Counted from the stretch's first letter, positions 28,499 to 37,730 are shown. The stretch: 64,000 nucleotides of DNA from Peptoniphilus sp. KCTC 25270 (GCF_021012875.1 NZ_JAJMZJ010000003.1:1-64000); one strand, 5' to 3'. Made by a program: numbers and translations. Notes: generated from the sequence alone by a model not told the origin.

Positions 28499-30106
28499 TT
28501 ATTCTCTTCTTAAACGAAATCTCTTGGGCGATTTTTTATAAACCAAATATAAAGCAATGGGTAAATAGATGGCGGTCATCCCTACAAAAAAGAGCAATAC
28601 GCCGATACTTGGAACGTCCAAAGTCATTGGCATATAACAAATCAAATAAATAGAAAGAAATTGCACCACCCCAAAAACAGGAGATTTTACACTGTAGTTG
28701 CTGGTATAGGGTTGAAAATAATAGTAGACAAACAACGTATGAACAGAGAAAAATAAATACAGCAACAGAGCCATGCCTATTAAAATCAAAATTTGGCTTA
28801 AACTTCCTTTGGCTAGAATCATAGCCGCTGTCATTCCAACTATGACAATGCTAAGTGGCAATCCATTCCAAAGCAATAATTTTTTTAGACGCAAGGTAAA
28901 CATGGTCAACAAATCTTTGGGCCGCTGATAAAATCCATATTCCAATAGACTTTCGTCGCAGTTGATAAACATAATTTTTGTAATATTTTCTTGGGAATAT
29001 AACATATAAGAAACAAAGGGTAAGGCGTTAATCAAGGCCATAAATAGCTCTTTTGTCTCCTTGTAAAAAACTTCCATCCCTAAAAAGAAAGGAACGCCAA
29101 TTAAAATGCCCAGAAAAACAACTCCTGCGATCAGCGATTTAATCAAAATAGGCCGAAAAATATGTCTTCTATGTCGCTGAAAAAACAGCTCGTTTAAGAA
29201 AGCATAGCCTTCTAATTTTTTCTCGTAAACTTTATGGCTCTTTCTTTGGTCCTTTTCTTCTACACGGCTTACTTCTAAGGCGACGGTCTTCGAGAAATCC
29301 TCCCCTTCTCCTAAATCTTTCTGGGGTATATCGCTTCGCTCCAAGAATTTCCCATAATCTGAGAAACGATAATTCCTATAGGCAAAATACCCTCCCAATC
29401 CAATCCATAGAATTAGAATCGGAGAAGCTAAAATCCAATGAATGGGAATCACGGGAAAATAGATCATGGCCAGGGCCAAAAGAACCAAAGCAATGTAATA
29501 GGTAAGAAGTATCCAAGTTTTGTAGCGAATCATTCCCTTTTTCCAAGAAAAATAAGTGTTTTGCCAAAAAAGATTCCCCTGTGCCAATGTGTAGCTCAAA
29601 AGAGGAAAGGCCACTGCATAAAACAAAGGTACAGAAAAGATTTTTGCAAGAATAAAATACAATACCATTTGGGATAAAAGAGAAATGGGCATTCGCAAAT
29701 AATAAATGCTTCTCAGCATTTTCCCCGGGTCCATATGGAAATATTCCCGAAATAAATTTAAGCGATTTCCGCGTTCTATAATTGGAATCTGTCCTGTATT
29801 TGCTAATATACACACGACAAAATGAAAAGAAAGAAAACTTGTAATCATTTCCTCTCGGGTCGGTTCCCTGTCAAAAAAACGACTAAAGATAAAGACCATC
29901 CCCATTTGAATCCCCAATCCTATTCCATTTTTCAAAAATTCATTGACAATGTCGTAAATCGGAGTCAGAGCCACAAGAATATCTTTTAATCCGTGATAGG
30001 TATAGCTTGTGGATTTTCTTCGTAGGATTTTACGAATCCAATGAAGAATAAAATTTACCCGTTGACGAATGTCATACTCCATGGTTTTTTTATATATTTC
30101 AATCAT
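28499..30106 (-). CDS. ABC exporter permease, 535 aa
   Basis: Multi-pass membrane protein with about 12 helices in two halves joined by a cytoplasmic loop rich in Lys and Glu (around residues 245-300). It overlaps its ATPase gene by eight bases. The arrangement fits a two-gene ABC-2-type exporter. The substrate is unknown; no regulator or immunity gene lies next to it. Confidence 0.75.
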   Translation of the reverse strand: MIEIYKKTMEYDIRQRVNFILHWIRKILRRKSTSYTYHGLKDILVALTPIYDIVNEFLKNGIGLGIQMGMVFIFSRFFDREPTREEMITSFLSFHFVVCILANTGQIPIIERGNRLNLFREYFHMDPGKMLRSIYYLRMPISLLSQMVLYFILAKIFSVPLFYAVAFPLLSYTLAQGNLFWQNTYFSWKKGMIRYKTWILLTYYIALVLLALAMIYFPVIPIHWILASPILILWIGLGGYFAYRNYRFSDYGKFLERSDIPQKDLGEGEDFSKTVALEVSRVEEKDQRKSHKVYEKKLEGYAFLNELFFQRHRRHIFRPILIKSLIAGVVFLGILIGVPFFLGMEVFYKETKELFMALINALPFVSYMLYSQENITKIMFINCDESLLEYGFYQRPKDLLTMFTLRLKKLLLWNGLPLSIVIVGMTAAMILAKGSLSQILILIGMALLLYLFFSVHTLFVYYYFQPYTSNYSVKSPVFGVVQFLSIYLICYMPMTLDVPSIGVLLFFVGMTAIYLPIALYLVYKKSPKRFRLRRE

Positions 30107-30806
30107 GGGATTCCCCTGCCAATCGATTCATAAGCTCTCTCTCAAAATCTTCATTTTCCAGCTTTTTGAAATCCAACTCCGATAGCTTGCCCTTGTGAAG
30201 AATGGCAATGTCTTCGCACAAATCCTTCGCCAATTGAAGAATATGAGTGGAAAACAAAATAATATGCCCCTCTTGTCGTTCTTTCAAAAGTTTCTTAATT
30301 TCCATTTGGATCAATACATCCAAAGAAGTTAAGGGTTCGTCCATTAGAAGAATTTTTGGAGAAAGCAATACAAACATCAACATTTGCAATTTGTTTCGCG
30401 TCCCCAAACTATAGGACTGAATCAAACGGTCTCGCTCCTTTTCTTCCAAAAAAATCCAATCAAAAAGCTCGTCAATGGTCCTTGTATCCCGAATTCGATC
30501 TCGGTTGGCCTCTCGGAAAAATTTCAAAAACTCTCGCCCTGTTAAAAAATTAGGCAACTGAGGATTGGCCACCATATAAAAGAAATCTTCCTGTTGAATT
30601 TCCCTTGTAACCCCCTCTTCCTCTAATAAAATTTGTCCCTTATCCTTTTCTTTTTTATTGGAAATCAAGTCAAATAACGTCGTCTTACCGGCCCCATTGC
30701 GCCCTAACAACCCGTAAATTCGACCCTCTTCAAAAACAAAATTCGCTCCCTGAAGAACCTGGTTTTCTCCAAAGGATTTTTCTAAATCTATAAGATGTAA
30801 TTTCAT
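30099..30806 (-). CDS. ABC transporter ATP-binding protein, 235 aa
   Basis: Standard single-domain ATPase. Walker A is GRNGAGKTT, the signature region is YSLGTRNKLQML (degenerate LSGGQ) and Walker B is ILLMDEPLTSLD. It pairs with the permease that follows. A ribosome site GGAGGG precedes the ATG. Confidence 0.9.
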   Translation of the reverse strand: MKLHLIDLEKSFGENQVLQGANFVFEEGRIYGLLGRNGAGKTTLFDLISNKKEKDKGQILLEEEGVTREIQQEDFFYMVANPQLPNFLTGREFLKFFREANRDRIRDTRTIDELFDWIFLEEKERDRLIQSYSLGTRNKLQMLMFVLLSPKILLMDEPLTSLDVLIQMEIKKLLKERQEGHIILFSTHILQLAKDLCEDIAILHKGKLSELDFKKLENEDFERELMNRLAGESHD

Positions 30807-30905
30807 ATTCCCTCCTTTTTCAAATATTATAGCATAAAATAAAAATCATTTTCATTTCTCATTTAGAATCCTCTCTCTTCACCTACGATTTTCTTCCCAC
30901 AAAAA

Positions 30906-30925
30906 AAAGAGCCCGCAGGCTCTTT
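30906..30925 (-). terminator. terminator after the DUF4342 gene
   Basis: Perfect 8-bp stem AAAGAGCC/GGCTCTTT with a CGCA loop, then eight T on the minus strand. Confidence 0.9.
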
Positions 30926-30926
30926 C

Positions 30927-31421
30927 TTATCTCATTCGATTTTTCTTTCTAATGTAATCTTTTACGTTAATGGCTTCTCCATTGTGAAGATATACATAGA
31001 ATTCCCAGCGGGACAAAATTCCTACACCAACGCCTAGTAAAGACGCTAACGGTGCCAATACGGTCCAAATGGCTCCCAAAGTCATGCTCACATTTAGGAT
31101 TACTGTGTCGTGTTCGTCCATTACAACCAAACGAGTGGCTTCCCCTTTTTCCCAAATTTCTTTTACGGCTTCAAAGATTTCTTCTCCAAATCCATTTACC
31201 TTGTCGTTGATTTCATCTACACGAGAGCGTTTTTTTCCAGTTTCTTCTTGTGTTTTATATTCTCCTGAAAATTCTGTCTTCGTTCCTTCTCCCGTTGTAT
31301 TCAAAATCATTGCAATGGCTTCGTTTACTTCGCCGTCTGTAGCCAATAGAGCTTCTCTAACTCTGGAATAATCTGCTCCTGTTACATTCATTACATAATC
31401 AATTTTTTCCATTGTTATCAT
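30927..31421 (-). CDS. UBA-like plus DUF4342 protein, 164 aa
   Basis: Residues 1-45 form a UBA-like three-helix domain (VMNVTGADYSRVREALLATDGEVNEAIAMIL). Residues about 70-155 match DUF4342: an amphipathic helix, a beta strand pair (ATRLVVMDEHDTVILNVS) and a short hydrophobic segment (LAPLASLLGVGVGIL) that may touch the membrane. The family is common in Clostridia and its role is unknown. It is transcribed alone, away from pyrC. Confidence 0.75.
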   Translation of the reverse strand: MITMEKIDYVMNVTGADYSRVREALLATDGEVNEAIAMILNTTGEGTKTEFSGEYKTQEETGKKRSRVDEINDKVNGFGEEIFEAVKEIWEKGEATRLVVMDEHDTVILNVSMTLGAIWTVLAPLASLLGVGVGILSRWEFYVYLHNGEAINVKDYIRKKNRMR

Positions 31422-31609
31422 ATTCGATTTCCTCCTTGTTCGAAATCTTTAGATGTTTTATCTATCCTTATAGTACCCAATCCCGAAAGAAAAATAAAGG
31501 CATTTTGACCTTTCTTTACCTTAACTTAGATTTTGAAAATGTATTTCTTCCTTGTTCTTCTTTTGAGGATGTGGAATAATGAAAATAGAGAGATTTTTAA
31601 GGAGGGACT

Positions 31610-32884
31610 ATGGAAAAACAAAGGATTTTACTAAAAAATGCACAGATTATGGATCCAAGAAATCATTTTGAAGAAATTTTGGATTTGTATTTGGAAGAGG
31701 GAAAAATCAAAAATTTAGGCAAAAACTTAGACATTCCCGATGCCGAAGTTTTGGATTTAACGGGGAAATGGATCGTTCCTGGATTTGTGGATGTTCATGT
31801 TCATTTGCGAGATCCCGGTTTTCCTCAAAAAGAAACCATGGAAACGGCTTGTCGTTCAGCCCTTGGCGGTGGTTTTACTCATCTTTTGGCCATGGCCAAT
31901 ACGAAGCCAGTAATGGATTCTCCCGAGGAAATTGAAACCTTTTACAAAAAAGCACAATCGGTTCCTGTCAATGTCTATACGGTTTCTGCTTTAACGAAAG
32001 ATTTGAAGGGAAAAACCCTTGTAGATATGGAAGCTTGTGCAAAGGCCGGGGCCCTTGGTTTTTCAGATGATGGATTTCCTTTGGTGGATTTAGCTTTATT
32101 AAAAGAAGCCATGGAAAAAGCACGAGAATTAAACCTTCCTCTTTCTTTCCATGAAGAAGATCCCTCCTTAATTGGAACACCAGGAATCAACGAAGGAAAT
32201 ATTTCCAGAGAAATGGGGTTAAAAGGCGCGCCTGCTTATTCCGAATATTCCTATATTGGACGGGATTGTGCCTTGGCTTTGGATTGGAAGACGAAGGTGG
32301 ATATTCAACATATTTCTACAAAAGCCGGTGCTTCTCTCGTAGCTTTGTTCTATGATTTAGGAGCCAATGTATTGGGCGAAATAACCCCTCACCATTTTTC
32401 TTTTACAGAAGAAAAAATTCGCACCCATGGAACCATGGCAAAGATGAACCCTCCTTTGCGTACCGAAGAGGATCGTCTTGGATTGCAAGATCTTTTTTCT
32501 CATCCTTCTTTTGTTTTGGCAACGGACCACGCTCCCCATACGGAAGAGGAAAAAAGCGTAGAATTTTCTAAGGCGCCTTCTGGAATTTTGGGGTTGGAAA
32601 TTGCTTTTGCTGCGGCCTTACGCCATTTGGTAAAAGAAGGCAAAGTTTCTCTTAAGGATTTAATTGAAAAAATGACCTATCTTCCTGCTGCCTTTTACAA
32701 TATGGAATATGACGGCATTCAAGAAAGAAAAATCGGGAATTTTTCCATTGTGGATCCAGAGGAAAAGTGGACGGTTACAAGAGATACCTTTAAGGGAAAA
32801 TCCTACAATTCCCCTTACGAAGGAGAAGAATATATAGGAAAAATTAAATACACTGTATCAAAAGGAGAACTTTTCTCCCTCTAG
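31610..32884 (+). CDS. pyrC: dihydroorotase, 424 aa
   Basis: Zinc enzyme of pyrimidine synthesis that closes carbamoyl-aspartate to dihydroorotate. The metal site motif DVHVHLRDPG (D61, H63, H65), the MANTKP segment and the late ATDHAPH motif with the catalytic Asp are present. The length fits class I dihydroorotases. AAGGAGGG precedes the ATG. No other pyr genes are near, so it stands alone here. Confidence 0.95.
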   Translation: MEKQRILLKNAQIMDPRNHFEEILDLYLEEGKIKNLGKNLDIPDAEVLDLTGKWIVPGFVDVHVHLRDPGFPQKETMETACRSALGGGFTHLLAMANTKPVMDSPEEIETFYKKAQSVPVNVYTVSALTKDLKGKTLVDMEACAKAGALGFSDDGFPLVDLALLKEAMEKARELNLPLSFHEEDPSLIGTPGINEGNISREMGLKGAPAYSEYSYIGRDCALALDWKTKVDIQHISTKAGASLVALFYDLGANVLGEITPHHFSFTEEKIRTHGTMAKMNPPLRTEEDRLGLQDLFSHPSFVLATDHAPHTEEEKSVEFSKAPSGILGLEIAFAAALRHLVKEGKVSLKDLIEKMTYLPAAFYNMEYDGIQERKIGNFSIVDPEEKWTVTRDTFKGKSYNSPYEGEEYIGKIKYTVSKGELFSL

Positions 32885-32885
32885 A

Positions 32886-32914
32886 AAAGAGTGGGCAATA
32901 TATACCCACTCTTT
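32886..32914. terminator. bidirectional terminator between pyrC and the ABC importer
   Basis: Perfect 10-bp stem AAAGAGTGGG/CCCACTCTTT with a 9-base loop. A T-rich tail exists on both sides. Confidence 0.9.
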
Positions 32915-32917
32915 CTT

Positions 32918-33808
32918 TTATTGTTCTACTACGCCACCTTCAACTACCAATTCTTCTGCGTTGGCTTCGTCTCCATAAACAGGACGTAAGGTTTCTTCAT
33001 AGTTTTTGTGGAAGAAATTTTCTTCTCCTAATTTTTTAATAATTTCGTCAATGGCATCTTTTAATTCTGTGTTGCCTTTTTGAACGGCTGGCGCAATGGT
33101 GTCAATATTCCCTAAAGATTCAATTCCTACGGTGAATCCTGGATTTTCAATGGCCCATGCTAAAACTTCTGTATTATCTGTAGATAAAGCGTCCCCACGT
33201 CCGTCAATTAAAGCGTTAAATGCCTCGCTATATTGGTCAAATTTCAACAATTTTACTTCTGGATAATTTTCAGAGAAATAGGTTTCTGCTGTTGTTCCTT
33301 TACTAATAATTAAAGTTTTTCCATTTAATTGTTCTGGCGCCGTAATTTCTGCTGTTTCTGGAGAAACAACTCCCAAAGCTACCTTCATATAAGGTAAGGC
33401 AAAATCGACTTGTTCTTTTCTTTCATCGGTTACTGTAAAGTTGGCTAAGATTACATCCACTTTTCCAGATACCAAATATTCTACACGGCTGGCCGCTTCT
33501 ACAGGAACGTATTCTACCTCAACGCCTAATTCTTGGGCCAAACGATCCCCGAAATAAATATCGTATCCTTGGTAAGCGCCGTTTTCATCTACGTAACCAA
33601 ATGGTTTTTTGTCGCTGAATACGCCAACCGTTAACTTTCCGCTTTCTTTAATTTGTTCCAAAGAACGGGCCGTTTTTCCATTGTTTCCCTCTACTTCTGG
33701 AGATCCGGCTACATTTACCCCTTCTTCTTCAATGTTTCCACAAGCGGCCAAAGCCATCGCACCAACAAACACCAAGGCCAAGGCCATAATTCTTCTTATT
33801 TTTTTCAT
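32918..33808 (-). CDS. cysteine-type ABC importer substrate-binding lipoprotein, 296 aa
   Basis: Lipoprotein with lipobox LAAC23 after a basic, hydrophobic signal. The mature part is a type II periplasmic-binding fold (SBP_bac_3). Stretches such as SRVEYLVSGKVDVILANFTV, YMKVALGVVSP, ISKGTTAETYF and NFFHKNYEETLRPVYGD resemble the CjaA-like cysteine-binding subgroup as I remember it. Cysteine or cystine as ligand is an inference, strengthened by the cysteine-rich leader peptide in front of the operon. Last gene of the operon. Confidence 0.88.
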   Translation of the reverse strand: MKKIRRIMALALVFVGAMALAACGNIEEEGVNVAGSPEVEGNNGKTARSLEQIKESGKLTVGVFSDKKPFGYVDENGAYQGYDIYFGDRLAQELGVEVEYVPVEAASRVEYLVSGKVDVILANFTVTDERKEQVDFALPYMKVALGVVSPETAEITAPEQLNGKTLIISKGTTAETYFSENYPEVKLLKFDQYSEAFNALIDGRGDALSTDNTEVLAWAIENPGFTVGIESLGNIDTIAPAVQKGNTELKDAIDEIIKKLGEENFFHKNYEETLRPVYGDEANAEELVVEGGVVEQ

Positions 33809-33819
33809 TTTCTTCCTCC

Positions 33820-34575
33820 TTACATTTCTTCGTAATCAAATACGTGTAAAAATTGTTTTGCTCTTTCTGTTTCTGGATTTTGGAAAAAGACTTCTGGTGG
33901 ATTTTCTTCCACAATTTTTCCTCCATCCATAAAAATAATTCGATCGGCAATGGCCTTTGCAAATTGCATTTCATGGGTTACCAATAACATGGTACGCCCT
34001 TCTTTCGCCAAATCGCTAATCACTTCCAATACCTCCCGAACCATCTCTGGATCCAAGGCGGCGGTTACCTCATCAAAGAGAATCACTTCTGGATGCATAC
34101 ACAAAGCCCGCAAAATGGCGACACGTTGTTTTTGTCCTCCAGAAAGTTCCCTTGGGTAGGAATTTTTTTTATCCAAAAGCCCCACACGATCCAAAAGTTT
34201 TTCGGCTTCTTTTTCCACCTCTGCTTTTTTTCGTTTTTGGGCTTGTATTGGGCCAAGCAACAAATTCTCCATTACGGTCATATGGGGAAACAATTCGTAG
34301 GATTGAAACACCATACCGATTTTTTGGCGAATCTCGTGCATATTCTTTTGGCGATCGGAAATATTTTCACCTCGAAGGAAAATTTCTCCTCCTTGAATTT
34401 CTTCCAATCCATTAATACATCGAAGAAGGGTGGATTTCCCACAACCAGAAGGTCCAAGGATTACAACAACCTCTCCCTCTTCTACTTGTAGAGAAAAATG
34501 ATCCAAAATTTGTTGATTGCCAAAATTTTTCTGTAAATTTTTAATTTCTAATATGGGATTATCCACTGATACCAT
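33820..34575 (-). CDS. polar amino acid ABC importer ATPase, 251 aa
   Basis: GlnQ/TcyC-type ATPase. Walker A is GPSGCGKST, signature [12 protein letters not shown], Walker [14 protein letters not shown], and switch LVTHEM. It overlaps the upstream permease gene by 17 bases and energises the two permeases of this operon. Confidence 0.95.
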   Translation of the reverse strand: MVSVDNPILEIKNLQKNFGNQQILDHFSLQVEEGEVVVILGPSGCGKSTLLRCINGLEEIQGGEIFLRGENISDRQKNMHEIRQKIGMVFQSYELFPHMTVMENLLLGPIQAQKRKKAEVEKEAEKLLDRVGLLDKKNSYPRELSGGQKQRVAILRALCMHPEVILFDEVTAALDPEMVREVLEVISDLAKEGRTMLLVTHEMQFAKAIADRIIFMDGGKIVEENPPEVFFQNPETERAKQFLHVFDYEEM

Positions 34576-35248
34576 CCTTCCATGTATTTTCTAAATATTT
34601 TGAAAACTGCGAAATAGGATAACATACGATAAAGTACAAGAATAACAACAAGGCATACATCCAAAGGGAGGCCATTGGGGCTGTTAGTCGTACGTTTTCA
34701 ATTACTTGTTGTCCCGTTTTTATGACTTCTACCACTCCAATTAAAGCCACAAGGGAAGTGGTTTTAATCATTCTCGTTACCAAATTAATGGCTTGAGGCA
34801 ACAATCGGCGAAAAGCTTGAGGCAAAACTATATGGCGATACATTTGTTTTTTGGTTAAACCAATGGCCTTGGCGCTCTCGTACTGATGGCGAGGAATGGA
34901 GGTTATAGCTCCTCGCACCAAATCGCCCATTTCTGCCGTTCCCCAAATGGAAAAAACCAAAATGGCGGAGAAAGCGCCAGAAAGATTGATTCCTAAAAAT
35001 CGTGCTAAGCCAAAATAGACAATGAACAATAAAACCAACTGAGGCATAATTCGCACAAATTCTAAATATAGGCGAGATAAAAATTTAATTGCCGGATTTT
35101 CCACGGTCATGATTACGCCGAAAATCAAACCAAAAACAATGGACAATAGGACAGAAACCAAAGAAATATAAATGGTCACCCCTAAGCCTTCCATAATTCG
35201 TAGGAAATTATTTCCCTGAAACAGCACTTGTAGTCCCAAATCCCCCAT
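34559..35248 (-). CDS. amino acid ABC importer permease (second), 229 aa
   Basis: HisM/GlnP-type permease with about five membrane helices and the EAA loop [23 protein letters not shown] that docks on the ATPase. The start overlaps the upstream permease by 41 bases, which is long for the operon; a later start is possible. It forms a heterodimer with the other permease (inference). Confidence 0.9.
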   Translation of the reverse strand: MGDLGLQVLFQGNNFLRIMEGLGVTIYISLVSVLLSIVFGLIFGVIMTVENPAIKFLSRLYLEFVRIMPQLVLLFIVYFGLARFLGINLSGAFSAILVFSIWGTAEMGDLVRGAITSIPRHQYESAKAIGLTKKQMYRHIVLPQAFRRLLPQAINLVTRMIKTTSLVALIGVVEVIKTGQQVIENVRLTAPMASLWMYALLLFLYFIVCYPISQFSKYLENTWKDGISG

Positions 35249-35894
35249 GGCGCATCCTCCTTTCTAAATAAGCAAAAAATAGTGAAATCGGTAATAAAAT
35301 AATCAAATAGGATAAAACCAACATAGTTAAGGCTTCATCGGTTTCGTAATACAAGCCTATCAATTCCTTGGTAACATACATTAAATCTGCCAAGGCAACG
35401 GCTGAAAATACGGACGTTTCTTTTAATAGGAAAATCACATTGGCACTAAAGGACGGGAAGGCAACCGCCATGGCTTGGGGCAAAATAATATGCCTTAGAA
35501 TTTGGCCTTCGGTTAACCCTATGCTCTTTCCCGCTTCGATTTGAGTCTTGGATAGAGATTCCAATCCACTTCGGAAGGATTCCGACATATAACTTCCTCC
35601 AAGAAAAATCAATCCCACGATTCCGCACATTTCAGAGGAAAGGAGAATCCCCAATTTCGGCAAACCAAAATAGAGAAAAAACAACTGAATCAATAAGGGG
35701 GTGTTTCTTGAGATCTCAATATATCCCCCAACGATTCGCCTTAAAATAGGGACTTTATAGTATTGAATTAAGCTACAAATCAAACCAAAGAGAATCGCAC
35801 CTATAATTCCAATGACGCCAATTCGCAAAGTCAAAAGTCCGGCTTCCAAATAAACGGGAGCGTACTCTTGAAAAAATCCTACATTCATCTTCAA
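35208..35894 (-). CDS. amino acid ABC importer permease (first), 228 aa
   Basis: HisQ/GlnP-type permease with five or so helices, a typical N-terminal RNTPLLIQLFFLYFG segment and the EAA loop IEAGKSIGLTEGQILRHIILPQAM. First structural gene of the importer operon. AGGAGGTTGAAG precedes its ATG, only 18 bases after the attenuator terminator, so read-through of that hairpin decides expression. Confidence 0.93.
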   Translation of the reverse strand: MKMNVGFFQEYAPVYLEAGLLTLRIGVIGIIGAILFGLICSLIQYYKVPILRRIVGGYIEISRNTPLLIQLFFLYFGLPKLGILLSSEMCGIVGLIFLGGSYMSESFRSGLESLSKTQIEAGKSIGLTEGQILRHIILPQAMAVAFPSFSANVIFLLKETSVFSAVALADLMYVTKELIGLYYETDEALTMLVLSYLIILLPISLFFAYLERRMRHGGFGTTSAVSGK

Positions 35895-35912
35895 CCTCCT
35901 AAAAAAAGCAAC

Positions 35913-35943
35913 AAAAAAAGGAAAGCAGATTGACCTGCTTTCC
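35913..35943 (-). terminator. leader terminator (attenuator) before the cysteine importer
   Basis: On the minus strand a perfect 9-bp stem GGAAAGCAG/CTGCTTTCC with a 6-base loop is followed by seven T. It lies between a cysteine-rich leader peptide gene and the first importer gene, the standard place of a transcription attenuator. Confidence 0.9.
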
Positions 35944-35963
35944 TTCCATGGATATATTTCTAC

Positions 35964-36095
35964 CTATTCACAGAATAGGCCTCGCGTATGGAGATCCAAT
36001 GAAAAATGGCAAGCCAAAAACCCGTATGAACAACAGCACATACAGGAACAGGATGACTTGCAGTTTTCGAAACTCATAATAAATTTCTTTTCCAT
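35964..36095 (-). CDS. cysteine-rich leader peptide, 43 aa
   Basis: A reading frame too short for usual gene finders. It encodes 43 residues with eight Cys (positions 12, 16, 18, 20, 21, 22, 29, 42), including CKSSCSCMCCC. GGAG lies eight bases before the ATG at 36095; an in-frame ATG two codons earlier sits too close to it. The stop codon is about 20 bases before the attenuator stem. Cysteine-tRNA shortage would stall the ribosome on the Cys run. There is no signal peptide or known domain, so a regulatory leader is more likely than a functional small protein. Confidence 0.85.
   Translation of the reverse strand: MEKKFIMSFENCKSSCSCMCCCSYGFLACHFSLDLHTRGLFCE
36009..36061 (-). promoter_or_regulatory. 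leader RNA hairpin presenting the Cys-codon run in its loop
   Basis: An inner 8-bp stem CCTGTATG (36046-36039) / CATACGGG (36028-36021, one G-U pair) has a 10-base loop made of the TGC TGT TGT codons for Cys20-22. An outer 7-bp stem GCAAGTC (36061-36055) / GGCTTGC (36015-36009) encloses it. A stalled ribosome on the Cys codons would open both stems. Confidence 0.65.
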
Positions 36096-36145
36096 TTTCA
36101 TCTCTCCAAAGTTCACAAAATTATTTATCTTTTATATAGTAAATA

Positions 36146-36174
36146 AGATTACCACTCTTTTTCCCATTCGTCAA
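36146..36174 (-). promoter_or_regulatory. promoter of the leader and importer operon
   Basis: On the minus strand -35 TTGACG (36174-36169) and -10 TAATCT (36151-36146) are exactly 17 bases apart. The transcript would begin near 36139, giving a leader of about 245 bases before the first permease gene. Confidence 0.7.
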
Positions 36175-36216
36175 ACCTTTTTTCCTGAAACGTCATTTTA
36201 TTTTCCTACAGAAAAA

Positions 36217-36245
36217 TTGACAACTCTTCCATAGAAATCTATAAT
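36217..36245 (+). promoter_or_regulatory. perfect consensus sigma-A promoter
   Basis: TTGACA (36217-36222), 17 bases, TATAAT (36240-36245). No mismatch to consensus. It points at the small membrane protein gene at 36329. Confidence 0.85.
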
Positions 36246-36328
36246 GAAATCAATCCATTGGAATGGGTACTTATCTTTTTACCCTTTCCAAAATCATTCA
36301 ATCAAAAAAGAAGAAAGATGAGGAAGTT

Positions 36329-36685
36329 ATGGAAAAAAAGGTTATTGTAAACGTGTTATTTACTCTTGTTGGAATGGGAATCGTTGTAGGACATCATCTC
36401 TATGAGTTTTCATGGATGAATGGATTTATCTATTTTCTACTCTATATGTGCATCGCCTTTTCCTCTCCTGCCTTGCGACTTATTGACGAATACCACAAAG
36501 CCAACCGGGTATTTACCGCCATTTTTGTTTTGTTTGGCGTAGGGTTTACCATTTATCATTTCACCATAAATCCGATCCCAAGATATTATTTGTATTCTTT
36601 ATTTTTCATCACCTTTGTGTTTCGTTATTTCGTATTGTTCCGACCTCTTTGGTCTCCAAAGGCAAAAGAAGAAGAGCCCCAATAA
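36329..36685 (+). CDS. small hypothetical membrane protein, 118 aa
   Basis: I do not recognise this protein. About four membrane helices fill it (residues 4-20, 26-44, 58-74 and 85-103), and the tail is acidic (KAKEEEPQ). The ATG at 36329 follows GAGGAAG; an upstream in-frame ATG at 36263 lies only some ten bases after the expected transcription start. The gene is transcribed alone from a perfect promoter, so it should be strongly expressed. Confidence 0.65.
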   Translation: MEKKVIVNVLFTLVGMGIVVGHHLYEFSWMNGFIYFLLYMCIAFSSPALRLIDEYHKANRVFTAIFVLFGVGFTIYHFTINPIPRYYLYSLFFITFVFRYFVLFRPLWSPKAKEEEPQ

Positions 36686-36695
36686 GGAGGCTCTT
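36672..36695. terminator. bidirectional terminator between convergent genes
   Basis: Stem AAGAGCC/GGCTCTT with a 10-base loop, then T-run. It serves the small membrane protein (plus) and threonine aldolase (minus). Confidence 0.8.
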
Positions 36696-36704
36696 TTTTC
36701 TTGC

Positions 36705-37730
36705 TTATAATGGGTATTTTTTCAATTCTTCCCCTAAGGATTCAATTTCTTCGTCTTTGGTTTCGTAAGTGGTAACAAAACGCACCGTTGAAACCTCTTT
36801 CCCCTCAGAGAAAATTTCAAATTGGGTATTTTCTGCTAATGCTTCCAAACTGGAGGTAGGAAGATTTACAAAAATTTGGTTACTAACCGGTCTTTGGGCA
36901 AATTCTACCCCAATGCTTTCCAATTTTTCTGCCAATTTTTTCGCTGCCTCTTGAGCTTGTTCCCCAATTTCAAACAACAAATCATCGGTAAATAAAGCTT
37001 CAAATTGAGCCCCGTATAAATATCCCTTTGCCAATAAAGAAGATTGTTGTTTCATATAGAAATTAAATTCTTTTGCCAAAGGTTCGTTGTTAAATACCAA
37101 AGCCTCTCCAAATAAAGCGCCGTTTTTTGTTCCTCCAATAGAGAAAATATCGCATAACTCTGTCATATCTTCAAATTGGATATCGCATTCTTCAGAGGCC
37201 AAACCCGCTCCCATACGAGCACCGTCAATATATAAATACACTTCGTGTTCTTTTGCCAAATCATAGATTTTTTTGATTTCTTCTTTGGTATAAACCATTC
37301 CCGTTTCAGTTGAATTGGAAATATAAATCATTCCTGGCAATACATTGTGGAAATCACCGAAAGAATTTAGCAACTCTTCCAAAGCTTCTGGATCCATCTT
37401 TCCATCTTCAGATGGAATGGTCAAAACTTTGTGTCCATTGGCTTCAATCGATCCCACTTCATCGTGAACAATGTGTCCAGAATCTACAGCAATAACAGCC
37501 TTATGTGGCAACAAACAGAAGGAAATCGCCAAAACATTGGCTGCGGTTCCCCCTTGTACAAAAAATACAGGGGATTTTTTCCCTAATCTCTTTTGAATTT
37601 TATCAATGGCATTGGCTGTACGCCCATCATAACCATACCCCACGTTGTTTTCTCCTTGAAGAGTCAATAGAGACTCCAACACTTTTGGATGGCATAAATC
37701 GTGATAATCGTTTCGAAAATTGTTCATCAT
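36705..37730 (-). CDS. ltaE: low-specificity L-threonine aldolase, 341 aa
   Basis: PLP enzyme of the beta-eliminating lyase fold that splits threonine to glycine and acetaldehyde. The N-terminal FRNDYHDLCHP segment, FVQGGTAANVLA, YIDGARMGAG and the PLP-lysine region SIGGTKNGALFGEA are all seen. GAGGTGA precedes two adjacent ATG codons. It diverges from the CobD-like gene, and both deal with threonine-type substrates, which may be chance. Confidence 0.9.
   Translation of the reverse strand: MMNNFRNDYHDLCHPKVLESLLTLQGENNVGYGYDGRTANAIDKIQKRLGKKSPVFFVQGGTAANVLAISFCLLPHKAVIAVDSGHIVHDEVGSIEANGHKVLTIPSEDGKMDPEALEELLNSFGDFHNVLPGMIYISNSTETGMVYTKEEIKKIYDLAKEHEVYLYIDGARMGAGLASEECDIQFEDMTELCDIFSIGGTKNGALFGEALVFNNEPLAKEFNFYMKQQSSLLAKGYLYGAQFEALFTDDLLFEIGEQAQEAAKKLAEKLESIGVEFAQRPVSNQIFVNLPTSSLEALAENTQFEIFSEGKEVSTVRFVTTYETKDEEIESLGEELKKYPL

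Noticed and set aside
35895-36180. T-box riboswitch before the cysteine importer
   Set aside because: No T-box bulge sequence (TGGNACCGCG-like) or stem I pattern is present; the Cys-rich frame explains the leader better.
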